DNA from: Marivivens aquimaris | GTDB taxonomy: Bacteria > Pseudomonadota > Alphaproteobacteria > Rhodobacterales > Rhodobacteraceae | Assembly (NCBI RefSeq): GCF_015220045.1 | Contig: NZ_JADBGB010000001.1 | Location: forward strand, 1,827,001-1,891,000 | Length of the DNA stretch: 64,000 nucleotides | Direction of reading: 5' to 3' | Shown here: piece after piece, positions 42,044 to 51,296 of the stretch | Layout: every line of letters starts with the position of its first letter | Numbering within the stretch: position 1 is the first letter of the stretch | Notes under the pieces: generated by a model | What the model was told of the DNA's origin: nothing | The model's input: only the letters and a program-made list of their open reading frames with translations | The model's database searches: none | Program-made: the position numbers and the translations under genes

Positions 42044-43074
42044 CAGTGATATCCTTTTTCCGGATCGACTTTGCCGCGGAAAACCCAATAGGCAAGGCCC
42101 GTATAGATCAAGATGATCGGGATCAGAACGCTTGCTCCGACGATCATGAAGAGCTGGCTCGCGCGCGGCGCAGCAGCCTCGTAGATCGTAATTTCGGTGG
42201 GTACGATGTAGGGGAACATCGACACGCCCATACCCACAAAGCACAGCGCGAACAGCGCGAGCGAGATGATGAACGGCCAGACTTCCTCGCCGCCACTGCG
42301 GAGCGTGAGTTGCAGGAGCGCCAGCATTAGTAGGGTCACAAGCGCGACCAGCACCGCGAGGCCGATGCCAAATCCGCTGAACCAGCGGCTGAAATAGCCG
42401 TCTTGGAGGAACGGGGTCCAAATGCTGACGAGCCCGATGAAGATGACCGTGATGATCGAAAGCAACCGCGCACGCTTGCGCATCCGTTCTTGCAGTGGAC
42501 CTTCGGTCTTCATCACGAGCCACGTTGCACCAAGCAGCGCGTAGCCGAAAACAACCGCGAGGCCGACGAACAAGCTGAACGGCGTCAGCCACCCCCAACC
42601 GCCGCCGACGTAGGAACGGGTCGCCTTGTCGATATCCAGCCCCTGAAGGAGCGCGCCGAGGATCATGCCCTGCGCGAATGCCGCGAGGGTCGAGCCGCCG
42701 ATGAAAGCCGCGTCCCAGACAGGCTTCCACCGTTCGGTCCGCCACCGGAACTCGAAGGCAACGCCCCTGAAAATCAATGCGAGTAGCATGATAATCACTG
42801 GGATATACGTCGCAGGTAGGATCGTCGCGTAGGCCAAGGGGAAGGCCGCAAAGAGCCCCCCGCCGCCAAGGATCAGCCACGTCTCGTTCCCGTCCCACAC
42901 AGGCGCGACGGAGTTCATCATCACATCGCGGTTCTTGCGGTCCTTTTCAACTGCGAACAGCATGCCGAGGCCGAGGTCGAAGCCGTCGAGGATGACGTAG
43001 ATCAGAACCGCCAGCGCGATCAGCATCGCCCACGCGAGGGTCAGGTCGAAAGAGACACCTTCTGCAATCGGCAT
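42043..43074 (-). CDS. cydB: Cytochrome bd-type quinol oxidase subunit II
   Basis: A 343-residue integral membrane protein with about eight or nine helices. It shows the CydB hallmarks ILDGFDLGLGML near residue 30, APVWDGNETWLILGGGGLFAAFP, and FRGVAFEFR. It forms the second subunit of the bd quinol oxidase and binds quinol oxidase subunit I. It follows cydA by 3 nt and is coupled to the small DUF2474 gene. Confidence 0.95.
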   Translation of the reverse strand: MPIAEGVSFDLTLAWAMLIALAVLIYVILDGFDLGLGMLFAVEKDRKNRDVMMNSVAPVWDGNETWLILGGGGLFAAFPLAYATILPATYIPVIIMLLALIFRGVAFEFRWRTERWKPVWDAAFIGGSTLAAFAQGMILGALLQGLDIDKATRSYVGGGWGWLTPFSLFVGLAVVFGYALLGATWLVMKTEGPLQERMRKRARLLSIITVIFIGLVSIWTPFLQDGYFSRWFSGFGIGLAVLVALVTLLMLALLQLTLRSGGEEVWPFIISLALFALCFVGMGVSMFPYIVPTEITIYEAAAPRASQLFMIVGASVLIPIILIYTGLAYWVFRGKVDPEKGYH

Positions 43075-43077
43075 GGC

Positions 43078-44523
43078 TTACTCCTCCTCTTTCGTGTGGC
43101 GGCGCATGAGCTCTTCGGTCACGGGCGTGATGCCCGCCGTCCGTGTCGGGCCGTCAACCACGTCTTTGTAACGTGCTTCGGAAGTATGCGGCGGATGGCC
43201 CATGAGGCGCAGGATGTAATAGGTGCCTGCCCCGAAGACCGCCGTATAAATGACGATGAATGCAACCAGCGTCGCGCCCACAGCAGCTGCCTCTAGAGGG
43301 GCCGCAGAGTCCGACGTGCGCAGCAGTCCGTAGACCGTATAGGGCTGGCGGCCGACCTCTGTCGTGACCCAGCCTGCCAGCACCGCGACAAGGCCGGACG
43401 GCGTCATCAGCACTGCCGCGCGGTGGAGCCATGGCGCTTCGTACAGCCTCTTGCGGTAACGCGCCAACAGCGACCACATGCCCACGCCCAGCATTGCAAA
43501 GCCCAGCGCGACCATGATGCGGAAGGACCAGAAGACGATAGCCACGGGCGGCTGTTCATCGTCCGGAATACTATCGAGGCCCATAATCGGCGCGTCAAAG
43601 CTATGGCCGAGGATCAGCGACGACACACCCGGAATGCCGACAGCATAGTCGAGCGTCTGCGTTTCCTCGTTCGGAATGCCAAAGAGGTAGAGCGGCGCCC
43701 AGCCTTCGGGATGGCTTTCGAAGTGTCCCTCCATCGCCATGACCTTCTGCGGCTGGTGCTCCATCGTATTAAGGCCATGCGCATCGCCAAGAAAAATCTG
43801 GACCGGCGCCACGATCGTCGCCATCCACATCGCCATGGAAAACATGGTTTTCGTCGCTTGGCTCGGCTGATCACCGCGCCGCTTGTAACGCAGCAGGTGC
43901 CATGCACCGACGCCGCCCACGATGAACGCAGTGGTCAGGTAGGCCGCAGTGACAGTATGGGCCAGACGGTACGGGAAGGACGGGTTGAATACGATCTGCC
44001 AGAAGTCCTCGGGCAGGAACTGGTTGGTATCGGGGTCGATGCTGAAACCTGCAGGCGTTTGCATCCACGAATTGACCGAAAGAATCCAGAAGGCCGAGAA
44101 GAAGGTGCCGAACGCCACAGCCAGACAGGCCACCATATGCAGCGTCGGCCCAACACGGTCGCGGCCAAAGAGCATGATGCCGAGGAAGCCCGCTTCGAGG
44201 AAGAACGCGGAAAGCACCTCGTAGGCCATCGGCGCGCCGATGACCGGCCCTGCCCTGTCCGCAAACACCGACCAGTTGGTGCCGAACTGGTAGGACATCA
44301 CGATGCCCGACACGACGCCCATCGCAAAGGCGAGCGCGAAGATTTTGATCCAGTAGCGGAAGAGGTCGAGGTAGTGCTGCTTTTTCGTGTAAAGCCACAG
44401 CCCGTTCAACACCGCCAGATAGCTCGCCAGACCGATGGTGAAGGCGGGAAACAGGAAGTGGAATGAAACCGTAAAGGCGAATTGCAGGCGTGCCAGCAGC
44501 ACCGCGTCGAAGGAACCGAGCAT
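43078..44523 (-). CDS. cydA: Cytochrome bd-type quinol oxidase subunit I, short Q-loop (CIO type)
   Basis: A 481-residue membrane protein carrying the haem and quinol sites. It has the N-terminal RLQFAFTVSFHFLFP with the axial His, LEAGFLGIMLFG with the conserved Glu, the quinol-loop region containing MEHQPQKVMAMEG, and the signature GRQPYTVYGLLRTSD. At 481 residues, with a short Q-loop, it belongs to the cyanide-insensitive (CioA) branch rather than the long-loop E. coli type. It reduces oxygen with quinol at high affinity and without proton pumping. The leader holds a 6-bp inverted repeat, AACGCC and GGCGTT, at 44557-44575 of unknown role. Confidence 0.95.
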   Translation of the reverse strand: MLGSFDAVLLARLQFAFTVSFHFLFPAFTIGLASYLAVLNGLWLYTKKQHYLDLFRYWIKIFALAFAMGVVSGIVMSYQFGTNWSVFADRAGPVIGAPMAYEVLSAFFLEAGFLGIMLFGRDRVGPTLHMVACLAVAFGTFFSAFWILSVNSWMQTPAGFSIDPDTNQFLPEDFWQIVFNPSFPYRLAHTVTAAYLTTAFIVGGVGAWHLLRYKRRGDQPSQATKTMFSMAMWMATIVAPVQIFLGDAHGLNTMEHQPQKVMAMEGHFESHPEGWAPLYLFGIPNEETQTLDYAVGIPGVSSLILGHSFDAPIMGLDSIPDDEQPPVAIVFWSFRIMVALGFAMLGVGMWSLLARYRKRLYEAPWLHRAAVLMTPSGLVAVLAGWVTTEVGRQPYTVYGLLRTSDSAAPLEAAAVGATLVAFIVIYTAVFGAGTYYILRLMGHPPHTSEARYKDVVDGPTRTAGITPVTEELMRRHTKEEE

Positions 44524-44636
44524 TCGTCTCTGCCCTCTAGCTGATTTTCTGAATGAAACGCCAAGTAGCGGCGTTGTTCGTCAAACTATGCCTAAGGGCC
44601 CCCGATGCAACGCAATCCGGCATCTAAAATGCGGAT

Positions 44637-45665
44637 TTAGCTGTGTCCCAGCGTCGCACCTTTTCTGAAGTCGGCGGGCGTTTTGCCCGTCCAGCGCTTG
44701 AATGCCCTCACAAAAGACGACGCTTCGGAGAAGCCGACGAGATAAGCCGTCTCGTTGATCGAGACCTTGCGCGCCGTCAGATAATCCGATGCCATCCGGC
44801 AACGCAGCCCGTCGAGCAGTTCGGCGAATGTCACGCCTTCGTCGCGCAGACGACGATAGAGCGTCTGGCGGCTCATACCCATGTCGCTCGCAACCGCCTC
44901 GACCGAGATGTCGCCTTTGTGGAGGACGGGCATCAGGGCCGCTTCGATCTTAGCGCGCAGCGAGGTGCGGCTTTCCAGTTCGGCCATCAGCGCGTCGGCG
45001 CGTTCGGTAAATAGCCCGAAGACATAGCCGATGTGTTCGTCAAATTCCTGCCCCAGCCACGCGGCGTCGATCAGCATCGCGTTGCGCGCCGCATTAAACG
45101 TCACTAGGCAGCGCATCAGCGCGTATTCCTCGGCGTAGCTCGGCGGCGCGTAGGTGAACTCCATCGCTTTGGCAAAGGGCTTGTCCGGAAACTCGCGGGT
45201 GAATTCGCTGACGAAGCGAGCAAAGCTGCCTTCGGTCAGTTCGATAAAGCTGTTCGGATCGGGCCGGTTATCGATGATCCAGACGCCTTCGGGCGAAAAT
45301 TCGGTCGAAAAACGCTCGGCCCCGTCCATCACGTCCACTTCGACCATCAGCTTGCCGTAGCGGTTCAGTTGCATGAGCGACTCGCCCATCGTGCGGCAGG
45401 AATGGACGATGAGCCCGACGACCGAAATCTCCTCGATCTCGGTGTCCATCGCATGATGAAGGACGAACGCGGGATCGCCCGTCATCTGCTGCGCTGTGCG
45501 GATCAGGTTTTTGTAGGTCTCCAACGGGATACGCCCGTCCTGATCGCCAAGGTCAACGCCGGTCAGGCCCGCCTCGGCCAGCAGCGCCTCGCGGTTCGCG
45601 CCATGTTTATGCGCATAATCCACATAAGTTCGCGCCAAACCTGTGGCGACAGTCAGTTCTTTCAT
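44637..45665 (-). CDS. AraC-family transcriptional regulator
   Basis: A 342-residue regulator. The N-terminal two-thirds is the arabinose-binding-like domain (PF12625 type; VATGLARTYVDYAHKHGANREALLAEAG). The C-terminal double HTH spans about 240-335, with ISVEAVASDMGMSRQTLYRRL and VSINETAYLVGFSEASSFVRAFKRWTGKTP. This subgroup (OruR/ArgR-like) often activates catabolic or membrane-stress genes. It is divergent from the membrane-protein gene at 45787. The ATG at 45665 is the usual family start; the frame is open to 45758 but the ribosome-binding signals are weak at both. Confidence 0.87.
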   Translation of the reverse strand: MKELTVATGLARTYVDYAHKHGANREALLAEAGLTGVDLGDQDGRIPLETYKNLIRTAQQMTGDPAFVLHHAMDTEIEEISVVGLIVHSCRTMGESLMQLNRYGKLMVEVDVMDGAERFSTEFSPEGVWIIDNRPDPNSFIELTEGSFARFVSEFTREFPDKPFAKAMEFTYAPPSYAEEYALMRCLVTFNAARNAMLIDAAWLGQEFDEHIGYVFGLFTERADALMAELESRTSLRAKIEAALMPVLHKGDISVEAVASDMGMSRQTLYRRLRDEGVTFAELLDGLRCRMASDYLTARKVSINETAYLVGFSEASSFVRAFKRWTGKTPADFRKGATLGHS

Positions 45666-45786
45666 GCTCTGGGTGTAACGGGAAGTGTCACGAGCAAGCA
45701 ATAGCTTGGTACGTCCGGTCATACGGTGAGGTGCAGAAAACCGATAGAACACAGGCAAACGAAGATATTTATTGTGGGGACAACCA

Positions 45787-46464
45787 ATGAAACAATTTGC
45801 AAAATGGGGCGCTTGGGCCGCCTTCGTCTGCGGAGCGACCTATGTGTTCGGCTTCGCGCTCATGATCGGCGTTCTGGCCGAAAGCGGTTATGGCACTGAC
45901 GGCGCCGATGTGGACCAGATCCTCGCGTTCGTGACGAGCCACGCGGGTCTGATGACCATCTGGAACATGTCGATCTACGTGCTGAATGGATTGGCGCTGG
46001 CGGCGCTCGCGGTCTGCCTGTCCGAAGTGCTGCGTTACGAGGCACCGCACGCCGCGCCGATGATTAAAACGTTCGGCGCGCTCTGGGCGACGCTCGTGGT
46101 CGGTGCTGGCATGGTGGCAAACGTCGGCCTTGCCGAAGTCACCCGCGTCTACGCCGAAGACACTGATGCGGCGCGTAGCCTCTGGCAGATGGTGTCGATC
46201 GTGGAAAACGGCCTTGGCGGCGGAAACGAGATCGCCGGCGGCGTTTGGGTGCTGATCGTCTCGGGAGCTGCCGCATCCAGCCCGCGCTTCTCGAAAGCCC
46301 TCGTCGGCTTCGGCGCGGCAGTCGGTCTGGCGGGTCTGCTGACGCTGGTTCCTGCCCTCGGCGATGCAGCAGGCGCAATCTTCGGCCTTGGCTTCATTGT
46401 GTGGTTCTTCTGGGTCGCGGCGGTTCTTGGCTTCAAGCGCAGCAACATTGCAGTCGCCGCATAA
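45787..46464 (+). CDS. Integral membrane protein, DUF4386-like, function unknown
   Basis: A 225-residue protein with about six hydrophobic segments, at residues 9-32, 52-78, 86-105, 140-160, 165-190 and 195-216. Its general plan resembles the DUF4386 membrane family, but I do not recognise a firm signature. The start at 45787 follows GGGGACAACC. It is divergent from the AraC regulator, which probably controls it. A clear terminator follows, so it is a single-gene unit. Confidence 0.65.
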   Translation: MKQFAKWGAWAAFVCGATYVFGFALMIGVLAESGYGTDGADVDQILAFVTSHAGLMTIWNMSIYVLNGLALAALAVCLSEVLRYEAPHAAPMIKTFGALWATLVVGAGMVANVGLAEVTRVYAEDTDAARSLWQMVSIVENGLGGGNEIAGGVWVLIVSGAAASSPRFSKALVGFGAAVGLAGLLTLVPALGDAAGAIFGLGFIVWFFWVAAVLGFKRSNIAVAA

Positions 46465-46469
46465 AACAA

Positions 46470-46497
46470 AAGGCGGAGCTTTTGGCTCCGCCTTTTT
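46470..46497 (+). terminator. Rho-independent terminator after the membrane-protein gene
   Basis: AGGCGGAGC (46471-46479) pairs with GCTCCGCCT (46485-46493) around a short loop and is followed by TTTTT. It ends the plus-strand gene. An A-run on the left side makes it also usable for the convergent apnO gene ending at 46502. Confidence 0.88.
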
Positions 46498-46501
46498 CGC
46501 A

Positions 46502-47329
46502 TCAAGTAATGCGCTTGATGCTTTCCATGATCTCGTCGCGTTCAAAGACGCTCTTCCAGTCGTCTTTCATCAGCGCCGGAATACCGAACTCGATCGCCTT
46601 GTTGCACGCGTCAGAGAACTGACCTTCCTGAACACCGAAGATCACCGCGCCGAGGATGTTCATGTGACCGAGGAGGAAGTCCTTCGCACATTCTTCGGAC
46701 ACGCCGGTCTTCACGACTTCGTCCATCGCCTGCTTCATCACGACGAGCAGCGAGGCGCAGACCGTCTCCGACAGACCCGGTTCCAGATAGGCCATCTGTT
46801 CGACGGTCACGCGGTAGGTCGTGCGGACGGGTGCGTAGATCGCCTTCGCGATCTCATCACCAACAGCATAGTGCTCTTCCGGCCCTTGCATCAGCGCATT
46901 CACAACGCCCTGCGGGTGGGCAACGCCGCCGAAACGGTCGAGGCGCGCAGCTTCGGTTTCTTCGTTATGGAAAATCATCGGGTGGCACGGGTGCGTGACG
47001 AAATAGGTGATGTCTTCGCGCTCCGGCAGGTGACCCGCGAACGGCGCAGCAGCGTCGAGGATCACGACCATCGTGCCGGGGTTCAGTTTGTCGACGATGC
47101 CCTTGGCCACGACACCAATCGCGGTATCCGGAACAGCGAGCAGAACGACGTCGGCGTCTTTGATTGCGACGTCGGCGTCAACGCAGTCGACACCAACGGC
47201 ATCTTTCAGACGCGCGCGACCGACTTCGCTCACCTCGACGTGGGACACATTGAAGGACGTCTTGGCCAGATTGAGTGAGCACCGCACCCCCATTTTCCCG
47301 CCGGCGCCGAATACAGCCACATTAGTCAT
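46502..47329 (-). CDS. apnO: D-apionate oxidoisomerase (ApnO-like)
   Basis: A 275-residue NAD-dependent enzyme. It has an N-terminal Rossmann fold (VFGAGGKMGVRCSLNLA) and a helical C-terminal domain of the 6-phosphogluconate-dehydrogenase-like kind. THPCHPMIFHNEE with several His and Glu residues probably forms the metal-containing active site. ApnO oxidises D-apionate and migrates the carboxylated group to give 3-oxo-isoapionate. The assignment rests on fold plus the neighbouring kinase, lactonase, dehydrogenase and RuBisCO-like genes. GGAGGAG lies 9 nt before the ATG at 47329. It is divergent from the kinase gene across a GntR site. Confidence 0.82.
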   Translation of the reverse strand: MTNVAVFGAGGKMGVRCSLNLAKTSFNVSHVEVSEVGRARLKDAVGVDCVDADVAIKDADVVLLAVPDTAIGVVAKGIVDKLNPGTMVVILDAAAPFAGHLPEREDITYFVTHPCHPMIFHNEETEAARLDRFGGVAHPQGVVNALMQGPEEHYAVGDEIAKAIYAPVRTTYRVTVEQMAYLEPGLSETVCASLLVVMKQAMDEVVKTGVSEECAKDFLLGHMNILGAVIFGVQEGQFSDACNKAIEFGIPALMKDDWKSVFERDEIMESIKRIT

Positions 47330-47372
47330 ATGATACATCTCCTCCATGCCCCGTTATTCGGGCATCTTGCGT

Positions 47373-47387
47373 AACTGGTATGATCAG
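47373..47387. promoter_or_regulatory. GntR/FCD operator copy 1 in the apnO-kinase control region
   Basis: AACTGGTATGATCA at 47373-47386 is identical to the sequence at 56681-56694. The core TGGTATGATCA has the partial symmetry TG-N-T-N3-A-N-CA expected for FadR-subfamily GntR operators. It lies between divergent apnO and kinase genes and probably overlaps both promoters. Confidence 0.75.
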
Positions 47388-47449
47388 ATAATATCCAGAC
47401 TAGATTGTCAATGCAGGCCGAACGGCCAAAACACCGCAGGAGGATGATT

Positions 47450-48799
47450 GTGGCCCCAAAGTTGACGTGGTTTGGTGACGATTTCACCGGCGCAGCCGCA
47501 GTTATGGAAGTTCTCGCCTTTGCCGGTATAGACACAATCCTCTTTGCGGATATGCCCGATGCTGCCCTGATGGAGAGGTTCGCGGGCTGCGACGCCATCG
47601 GAATCGCCTCCACCGCGCGCACCGAAGGGCCGGAGTGGATGGAGGCCCATCTGCCCGCCGCTTTCGAGTTCCTCAAAGCCACCGGCGCGCCGATCCTCCA
47701 CTACAAAGTCTGCTCGACCTTCGACTCATCGCCCAGCACCGGCAACATCGGCCGCGCGACCGAGATCGGCCTTAACGTGACGGGAGCCAAGGCAGCGCCG
47801 ATGGTCACCGCCGCCCCGCAGATGCGCCGTTATCAGGCCTTCGGCAACCTGTTCGCGGGCACGTTCGACGGCGTGTTCCGCCTCGACCGGCATCCAGTCA
47901 TGTCGCAGCACCCCGTGACCCCGATGGCAGAGGCTGACCTGTTGGCGCACCTCTCCGAACAGACGGACCTCAGTTCCGGCTTAATCGACCTTGAAGCCCT
48001 CTGGTCCGATCCAGCGCCGCGGTTGGCGGAACTGCTGGAGAGCGGCGCACGCGTGATCTCCATCGACAGCATGGAGGGCCGCTCCGAAGCCGCCGCAGGG
48101 AAGCTGATCTGGGACAACCGCGATGACTTGTCGTTCGTGGTTGGGTCACAAGGCATCGAGTTCGCGCTCATCCGACACTGGTTGAATGAAGGCATCATCC
48201 CCAGCCCTGCCCCGCTGACCTCCGCTGGCAAGGTCGACCAGATCGCTGTTGTGTCCGGCTCTGTCTCGCCCAGCACCGCGCAACAGATCGACTGGGCTGC
48301 GTCGAACGGGTTCGAGGTCATTCGTTTTGACGCCGCCGCGATGGTCGAACGCCCTGCGGACACGGAAAGCCTGATCGCCAAAGCCGTTCTGCAATCGCTC
48401 GAAGCCATATCGAACGGCCTCAGCCCGCTGGTCTGCTCCGCCACCGGCCCCAGCGATCCTGCAGTCGCCGCCGTGCGCGAGGCGTCCGCAAAAACCGGCA
48501 CGCCTATGGACGACATCAACCGCAACATCGGCATCACCCTCGGGCGTATCCTCGACGAGGTTCTGCGGAAATCGAACATCCGCCGCGCAGTCATTTCCGG
48601 CGGCGACACATCCGGACACGGGATGCGCGCACTCGGTCTCAAAGCGATCAAGGCCATCGCTCCGACCATTCCGGGCGCATCGCTCTGCGTCGGTTACGGC
48701 GGCGAACATCACGACGGGCTGGAGATCGCCCTCAAAGGCGGCCAGATGGGAAGTTTGGATTTCTTCGGCTGGATCCGTGACGGCGGCGGACCGCGTTAG
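47450..48799 (+). CDS. oiaK: DUF1537 four-carbon-acid-sugar kinase family, probable 3-oxo-isoapionate kinase
   Basis: A 449-residue kinase of the DUF1537/OtnK family. The N-terminal domain starts KLTWFGDDFTGAAAVMEVLAF, with DDxTGA as sugar-acid site. The C-terminal nucleotide-binding domain has VVSGSVSPSTAQQI, VISGGDTSGHGMRALG and PGASLCVGYG. It phosphorylates 3-oxo-isoapionate at O4 in the apionate route. The start is ambiguous: GGAGG touches the ATG at 47444, whereas a GTG at 47450 has 6-nt spacing and gives the usual family length. I chose the GTG. It overlaps the convergent GntR gene by 4 nt. Confidence 0.85.
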   Translation: MAPKLTWFGDDFTGAAAVMEVLAFAGIDTILFADMPDAALMERFAGCDAIGIASTARTEGPEWMEAHLPAAFEFLKATGAPILHYKVCSTFDSSPSTGNIGRATEIGLNVTGAKAAPMVTAAPQMRRYQAFGNLFAGTFDGVFRLDRHPVMSQHPVTPMAEADLLAHLSEQTDLSSGLIDLEALWSDPAPRLAELLESGARVISIDSMEGRSEAAAGKLIWDNRDDLSFVVGSQGIEFALIRHWLNEGIIPSPAPLTSAGKVDQIAVVSGSVSPSTAQQIDWAASNGFEVIRFDAAAMVERPADTESLIAKAVLQSLEAISNGLSPLVCSATGPSDPAVAAVREASAKTGTPMDDINRNIGITLGRILDEVLRKSNIRRAVISGGDTSGHGMRALGLKAIKAIAPTIPGASLCVGYGGEHHDGLEIALKGGQMGSLDFFGWIRDGGGPR

Positions 48800-49524
48800 G
48801 ATTTCGGCTCGAACACGTTGGCAGAACGTTCAAGGTGACGCGCCATGGTTTCGACCGCGGTGGTCACATCATGTTTTTCGATCTGATTGATCAGCTCTTC
48901 GTGCTCGGCCAGCGTCACGTCTTCCTTGCCAGACCAGTGCAACAGATTGACGTGATATTCGAACAGCCAGCTCAGCATTGCCTGTGACACCGACACGATG
49001 ATCGGGTTTTCCGTCATTTCGGCAAGGCGGGTGTGAAACCGCATATCGGCCTCGATAAACGCAGTCGGATCATCGCGGAGGCCCTCTTGTTCCTCAAGAA
49101 TCGCCCGCAAATCGGCGATATCCTCGGCGCTCGCTTTTTGCGCCGCGACCCGCACCATGCCCAGTTCGAACATCTGGCGCGCGTGTTTGAGGTGTTCGAG
49201 GTTCGCCGGAGCCGCGCTAAGGACCATACGGGCAACCTCGTCGGACTGGCTCAGAACCGTGCTCGCGTCGATGGCGTTCACACGCGAACGCTCGCCATGG
49301 TTAATGCTGATCAGACCGCTGTTGTGCAGTGATTGCAGCGCCTCGCGGACGGCGGGACGGCCCACGCCGAAACGCTCCATCAGCGCACGCTCAGACGGCA
49401 TGAAGTCACCAGGGCGAAGCTCGCGCGAAAGGATCATCTCGCGCAGTTTATCCAGCACCTGATCCGACAGCTTGCGGCGGACGATCTTGTCCGCGTCCGC
49501 TTTCTTGTTTGCCGTCGGGATCAT
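48796..49524 (-). CDS. GntR-family regulator, FadR/FCD subfamily
   Basis: A 242-residue regulator. The winged HTH is at about residues 18-85 (LREMILSRELRPGDFMPSER, FGVGRPAVREALQSL). The C-terminal FCD domain has the metal-binding Asp and His residues in ADMRFHTRLAE, AEHEEL and MARHLERS. It follows the lactonase gene by 35 nt and is probably the last gene of the apiose operon. It is the likely ligand of the two identical AACTGGTATGATCA sites. The effector is probably an apionate-type sugar acid or its phosphate. Confidence 0.9.
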   Translation of the reverse strand: MIPTANKKADADKIVRRKLSDQVLDKLREMILSRELRPGDFMPSERALMERFGVGRPAVREALQSLHNSGLISINHGERSRVNAIDASTVLSQSDEVARMVLSAAPANLEHLKHARQMFELGMVRVAAQKASAEDIADLRAILEEQEGLRDDPTAFIEADMRFHTRLAEMTENPIIVSVSQAMLSWLFEYHVNLLHWSGKEDVTLAEHEELINQIEKHDVTTAVETMARHLERSANVFEPKS

Positions 49525-49559
49525 GCCCGTGCTCCGTATTTGTCTTGAAGGTCGTTAGT

Positions 49560-51296
49560 TTATAAGTCGTTACCGCCCGCGTCAGCAAGGTTGGATTGCG
49601 CCCAGTCGTAGGGGCCGAGGTCACCGATCGTATCGGGCGTCAGGTTGGCGGTGAATTTCGTGTCTCCGACTTCGAGCGTTGCGATGCCGTTCGCGACTTC
49701 TGCGCGGTACACCTTTTGCCCTGCGCAGCGTGCCAAGGCAGCTAGCACATCGACGATCGGCCCTTCGAGGCCGCGTGGCCCGTAGACGCCCGACGGCGCC
49801 CAGACGGTTACGCCTGCTGGCGCCAGCGAAGCGGCCAAACCGATCAAATAGGCCGCACCGAACTTCGCACGGTGGCGAGGGTCGTCATGCGCCATGCAAA
49901 CGCGGCCATTGTCAGGGTTCGGGATCGTGCGATTACCATACGGGTTCTGCCGCATGGCGATAGTCGCGGGGCCAATCCGGTAGTCGAGGTCGCCGATAAT
50001 GGCCCGCGCGGACCGCGTGATATGCGGAATCGCTTCGAGCGTCTCAATGACCGAAACATCGTCAGCCGCGTGAACGATGGGGCACAGCCCATGAGAGACG
50101 AACGACAGGTTTTCGAGCGGCGGTCGCTTGCGGTTCAGTTCTGGGAAAAAGCTGACCATGCCACCGCCGCGCGTGATGTCGGGGAACACCTCGGCAGCGG
50201 TGTTGTGGATCAGATCGAGCGGCGGGCATTCGGGCCATTCCGATCCTGGCGGCGTGGACTGGCGATCGACCGAGGGGCAGACCAGAACGCTGTCCGGCTT
50301 GAAGTCCGAAGCCTCCATCGCAGCCTTCATGGCGATGAGCTCATCGGCGACCGAAGGCTCATAGATACCGATCAATTCGGCATCGTATACGAGCGATGGG
50401 AGGGCATTTTGAAGCGCTGCGAAGGCTGCGATTTGGCCCTCGATGTCACCGAGCGCTGCGTCGATGTGGCAGAGCAATCGCTGCGGCGCGACTTTGGCGA
50501 TGTCCTGCGGCGAATCCGCCAAACGCGATGCGTCCTCGGCGGTTATGACCAAAGCCATTTCGGGGAAAGTGGCGTCCGACACCTCATCGGTGGCTTTGGA
50601 GGCTTCGGTTTCACAGGCTTCCCACGTCAGGCGCACGGACTGCTCGATGGTCTCTCCAGCTTGAAGTTCGTAGGGCCAAGGCAGCGCGAGCGGACGATTG
50701 TAGGTCTTGAACGACGCGTCGCCCCACTGGCGCTGGTCTTCCATCTCGAACGTGTCGCCCGACAGCTCACAGCGTACGCGGTATCCATCCCGCTCGTGGG
50801 CCAGCGAGACGATGTCCATGAACGGTTGCCAAGGGTCGATGAGGACAGGGAATGCTGCCTCTTCGACTGATCCGTCGGAATGGCCGACCACTGCGGGGCA
50901 ACCCGAGACGCCCGCAGGGTGGAGGATAGTGAAGCCGGTGCGATTGGTCTCGAAGAGGGCGTCGGCAGAGCCGCGGGCGGACACGGTCAGACTGGTTTCG
51001 TCGGCGCGCACATCGACGGTGACATCCAGCGTCGCGCCGTGGCTTTCGTATTCCATACGCTGAGACAGCGCGAAGCCATTCGCAGTATCGCGGGAAATTT
51101 CTGTCAGGCGCGGCGCGAGGGTGCCCCAGTCGCGGTCGCGGACCAGAAAGGCGATGCCGCGCAGTAGCTCCACGCCGTCATATGTGATGTGCCGCAGCGC
51201 GCCGTCCTGAAGCGAGAACGTCAACTTTCCAACGCTGATCTTCTCGACCTTGGCGGGCGGCTTTTCGGTGCCGTAGAGCTCCAGCGCGGTGCTCAT
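49560..51296 (-). CDS. apnL: D-apionolactonase (ApnL-like)
   Basis: A 578-residue cytoplasmic protein without signal peptide. It has a beta-rich N-terminal half (GTLAPRLTEISRDTANGF, RTGFTILHPAGVSGCPA) and a C-terminal part resembling a glycosidase-like barrel. Several acid and His residues (HDDPRHRAKFGA, SFFPELNRKRP) are candidate active-site elements. This large family hydrolyses D-apionolactone to D-apionate. I recognise it mainly from size, these segments and position between apsD and the regulator. The start overlaps the apsD stop by 4 nt. Confidence 0.78.
   Translation of the reverse strand: MSTALELYGTEKPPAKVEKISVGKLTFSLQDGALRHITYDGVELLRGIAFLVRDRDWGTLAPRLTEISRDTANGFALSQRMEYESHGATLDVTVDVRADETSLTVSARGSADALFETNRTGFTILHPAGVSGCPAVVGHSDGSVEEAAFPVLIDPWQPFMDIVSLAHERDGYRVRCELSGDTFEMEDQRQWGDASFKTYNRPLALPWPYELQAGETIEQSVRLTWEACETEASKATDEVSDATFPEMALVITAEDASRLADSPQDIAKVAPQRLLCHIDAALGDIEGQIAAFAALQNALPSLVYDAELIGIYEPSVADELIAMKAAMEASDFKPDSVLVCPSVDRQSTPPGSEWPECPPLDLIHNTAAEVFPDITRGGGMVSFFPELNRKRPPLENLSFVSHGLCPIVHAADDVSVIETLEAIPHITRSARAIIGDLDYRIGPATIAMRQNPYGNRTIPNPDNGRVCMAHDDPRHRAKFGAAYLIGLAASLAPAGVTVWAPSGVYGPRGLEGPIVDVLAALARCAGQKVYRAEVANGIATLEVGDTKFTANLTPDTIGDLGPYDWAQSNLADAGGNDL

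Noticed and set aside
42044..42898. Long open frame within cydB continuing into the small DUF2474 gene.
   Set aside because: Only the last 31 codons after the cydB stop look like protein. The rest is another frame of the well-supported cydB.
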